A stretch of 64,000 nucleotides of DNA from Yoonia sp. R2331 (GTDB lineage: Bacteria; Pseudomonadota; Alphaproteobacteria; Rhodobacterales; Rhodobacteraceae). Made by a program: the position numbers and the translations under genes. This document shows, one piece after another, positions 62,236 to 64,000 of this stretch (positions are counted from its first letter, which is position 1; the number at the start of each line of letters is the position of its first letter). The notes below the pieces were generated by a model that saw only the letters and a list, made by a program, of their open reading frames with translations, did not search any database and was not told the DNA's origin. The stretch is from contig NZ_JBGCUN010000001.1 in the NCBI RefSeq assembly GCF_041103235.1, positions 2,356,001 through 2,420,000 on the forward strand, written 5' to 3'.

Positions 62236-62388
62236 TTAACGAAACACCACTTTCTCCACCGCGCGCATCCCGCCCAATGCCTTGTCATAAACCAGCGTCA
62301 AAATACGCCGCTCGCGCAGCACAACCGGCACAAACCGCGCCACGCCAGCAGCGCCGGTGATTGCCAAAAAACCACGTCTGTTCAACAT
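62236..62388 (-). CDS. 50-aa protein with twin-arginine signal
   Basis: ATG 62388 is preceded by a strong ribosome-binding site (AGGAGAGG, minus strand), and the frame runs to TAA 62236. The sequence begins MLNRRGFLAITGAAG, a Tat-type signal, and ends LVYDKALGGMRAVEKVVFR. This small exported-protein style is seen in Rhodobacterales, but I cannot name a function. It is a single gene between valS and the aminotransferase gene, transcribed toward valS. Confidence 0.75.
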   Translation of the reverse strand: MLNRRGFLAITGAAGVARFVPVVLRERRILTLVYDKALGGMRAVEKVVFR

Positions 62389-62472
62389 CTTGCCTCTCCT
62401 TTGTTCGGGCCGGATGACACCCTATCCCATTGCCCCATTGCAGCCACGGGGCGAACATGGTGATCTTTCCCC

Positions 62473-63588
62473 ATGACCCAGGACCCTCGCCTTACCCCGC
62501 TTGCCGCCGCCCTGCCTGCCACCGTCCCTTTCGTCGGACCAGAAGCGCAGGAAAGGCAACGAAATCAGACCTTTACCGCCCGGTTGGGCGCCAATGAAAA
62601 CGGCTTCGGCCCGTCTCCCCACGCGCTCCGCGCCATGCAAGACGCCGCGCAGGATGCTTGGATGTATGCCGATCCCGAAAACCATGACCTGCGCCAAGCC
62701 CTTGCAAATGCTCATGGAATCGCCCCCGACCACATCGCCATCGACGCAGGCATCGACACCCTACTGGGCCTTTTGGTGCGCCTCACCATTCGCCCCGGCG
62801 ACGCCGTTGTCACCTCTGCCGGTGCCTATCCGACCTTCAATTATCACGTCGCTGGGTTTGGTGGAAAACTGCACAGTGTGCCCTATGCCGGTGACTTCGA
62901 GGACACCGACCGCCTGATCGCCAAGGCCCGGGAAACACAGGCAAAACTGATCTACATCGCCAATCCCGACAACCCGATGGGCAGCCATCACAGTGCCGAA
63001 ACCATGGCGCGGATGATCGCTGCCGTCCCGCAAGGCTGCCTGCTGATTCTTGATGAGGCCTACGTCGAACTGGCCCCCGACGGCACCTCCCCCGCCGTTG
63101 CACCCGATGACCCCCGCGTCATCCGATTACGCACCTTTTCAAAGGCTTACGGCCTCGCTGGCGCCCGCATCGGCTATGCGCTTGGGTCAAAACCCCTCAT
63201 CATGGCCTTCAACAAAGTCCGCAATCACTTCGGCATGTCGCGCATCAGCCAAGCCGCTGCATTGGCCGCCCTGCAAGACGAAGACTGGCTGGCAGAGGTC
63301 AAAACGCGCGTCGCCAACTGCCGCGACAGGATCGGCGCGATTGCACTGGAAAACGGGCTGACACCACTGCCCTCGGCCACAAATTTCGTCGCCATTGACT
63401 GCGGCCAGGACGGGGATTTTGCCCGCAAGGTGCTGAAATCCCTTGTGGAACAGGGCATCTTTGTCCGCATGCCCTTCGTCGCTCCGCAAGATCGCTGCAT
63501 CCGTATTAGCTGCGGCCCAGCCGCCGAAATCGCGGCCTTTTCCGCCGCATTGCCCAAAGCGCTGGCCGCGGCCCGATCAGATCAATGA
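62473..63588 (+). CDS. PLP-dependent aminotransferase, histidinol-phosphate aminotransferase-like
   Basis: This 371-aa class I/II aminotransferase has the PLP lysine in TFSKAYGLAGARIGY (Lys224), LDEAYVEL (Asp194), and a substrate loop NENGFGPSP like HisC. HisC-like enzymes transaminate histidinol phosphate or aromatic amino acids. The gene is not in a his operon here, so this may be a paralogue of broader specificity. ATG 62473 was chosen. Confidence 0.87.
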   Translation: MTQDPRLTPLAAALPATVPFVGPEAQERQRNQTFTARLGANENGFGPSPHALRAMQDAAQDAWMYADPENHDLRQALANAHGIAPDHIAIDAGIDTLLGLLVRLTIRPGDAVVTSAGAYPTFNYHVAGFGGKLHSVPYAGDFEDTDRLIAKARETQAKLIYIANPDNPMGSHHSAETMARMIAAVPQGCLLILDEAYVELAPDGTSPAVAPDDPRVIRLRTFSKAYGLAGARIGYALGSKPLIMAFNKVRNHFGMSRISQAAALAALQDEDWLAEVKTRVANCRDRIGAIALENGLTPLPSATNFVAIDCGQDGDFARKVLKSLVEQGIFVRMPFVAPQDRCIRISCGPAAEIAAFSAALPKALAAARSDQ

Positions 63589-63630
63589 TTTTTCAATCTT
63601 TTGCGCTATCTTGGCGGTGACGGAGGCTTC

Positions 63631-63810
63631 ATGCGCGACAACAAACACCCCGGCCGGGTCGAGGATTACACAAATGCCTTCCTTGGCACCCTGTGGGTGA
63701 TTCTCTTTATGGGGCTTTGGGTCATTGCCGCAATTTTCGGATTTCTCTGGGCCGTCATCACCTCAGCCCTGATTGATCTTGGCCTGCGGCACATCACGCG
63801 GTCGCGATAA
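63631..63810 (+). CDS. Small membrane protein, 59 aa
   Basis: ATG 63631 is preceded by GGAGG (63622-63626). After a hydrophilic start (MRDNKHPGRVEDYTNAF) there is one long or two short hydrophobic segments (LGTLWVILFMGLWVIAAIFGFLW, then AVITSALIDLGL). The ending is basic (RHITRSR). It is probably an inner-membrane protein of unknown function. It overlaps the convergent aminotransferase gene by 17 nt. Confidence 0.7.
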   Translation: MRDNKHPGRVEDYTNAFLGTLWVILFMGLWVIAAIFGFLWAVITSALIDLGLRHITRSR

Positions 63811-64000
63811 CGGCAGCCGCTGCATCCAGTGCGCCGCCTCCGTGCGGGATCTCCAGTGCGGTCAACCCCGCCTCAATCGTGCCCAGCACACCCAGGATCA
63901 TATGCCCGTTCACATGGCCCATATGCCCCAGCCGAAACCAACTGTCCGCCGGCGTGCGGCCCAGACCGATCCCAAGGGTTAGACCCGCCTTGTGCTCGCA
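63794..64000 (-). CDS. C-terminal part of a class V aminotransferase (alanine/serine-glyoxylate type)
   Basis: The frame is open to the window edge and ends at TGA 63794-63796, leaving the last 68 residues. The sequence TPADSWFRLGHMGHVNGHMILGVLG matches the C-terminal region of alanine-glyoxylate/serine-glyoxylate aminotransferases, where the arginine and GHMG lie near the substrate carboxylate. The PLP lysine lies outside the window. It overlaps the small membrane gene. Confidence 0.8.
   Translation of the reverse strand, partial: CEHKAGLTLGIGLGRTPADSWFRLGHMGHVNGHMILGVLGTIEAGLTALEIPHGGGALDAAAAVIATA

Noticed and set aside
1-64000. CRISPR arrays, prophage or insertion sequences
   Set aside because: No regularly spaced repeats, phage structural genes, transposases or terminal inverted repeats were found by reading the window.

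Overview
The window is about 64 kb of dense, high-GC bacterial chromosome. Gene content and style point to an alphaproteobacterium of the Rhodobacterales (marine Roseobacter group): TRAP-type sugar-acid uptake, carnitine catabolism, a non-pyrrolysine MttB homologue, a BhbA-type reductive dehalogenase fusion, a VPLPA-CTERM-like protein, DUF983 and DUF3572 genes, and a type-B PutA with a divergent Lrp-type regulator. This placement is inferred from families and codon style; no rRNA is present to confirm it. There is no gene-free stretch longer than 300 bp. The largest gaps are 392-655, 8507-8766 and 58617-58891.

Layout. 1-391: end of a small membrane protein and a 56-aa membrane peptide. 656-16615: a sugar-acid catabolic region. 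A leftward block holds an EamA permease, a beta-hydroxyacid dehydrogenase, a UxaA dehydratase, a PhyH dioxygenase, a TRAP transporter (DctMQP), and KduD, Zn-alcohol dehydrogenase and mandelate-racemase-family genes. A FadR-type GntR regulator and a rightward block (LtnD-like dehydrogenase, TIM-barrel isomerase, Gfo/Idh/MocA, Gci-like cycloisomerase) face it. Three matching GntR-type operators (TTTGGTnnnAC.A) lie before dctP and between the divergent operons. 16778-20204: exported protein, SRAP/YedK, MttB-like protein, HAD phosphatase.

20255-23994: the most notable locus. A 1061-aa cytoplasmic RdhA carries an internal duplication, two [4Fe-4S] motifs and its own flavin/NAD(P)H/[2Fe-2S] reductase, and is translationally coupled to an SRPBCC protein. 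23982-28940: DUF3572, a PleD-like diguanylate cyclase with degenerate receivers, an ECF sigma/anti-sigma/CnrX-like/EF-hand group, DUF983 and NUDIX. 29041-33599: a tightly overlapping carnitine operon (BKACE, lipocalin, CdhA-CdhB fusion, SDR, EamA). 33777-39474: an orphan terminator, GNAT, aldo/keto reductase, MFS, and two tandem RTX/beta-helix proteins.

39644-64000 is mostly housekeeping: metG, P-loop kinase, lytic transglycosylase, methyltransferase, VPLPA-like protein, tRNA-Leu(TAA), TPR protein, putR/putA, rhomboid, GFA, suhB, metR/metF, hotdog thioesterase, DUF2235, an orphan molybdenum hydroxylase, HD protein, valS, a 50-aa Tat-signal peptide gene, an aminotransferase, and the end of a class V aminotransferase.

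Several convergent pairs share stop codons in exactly 4 nt, so transcription units are packed without terminators. A short AT-rich repeat recurs at gene ends and once inside putA.
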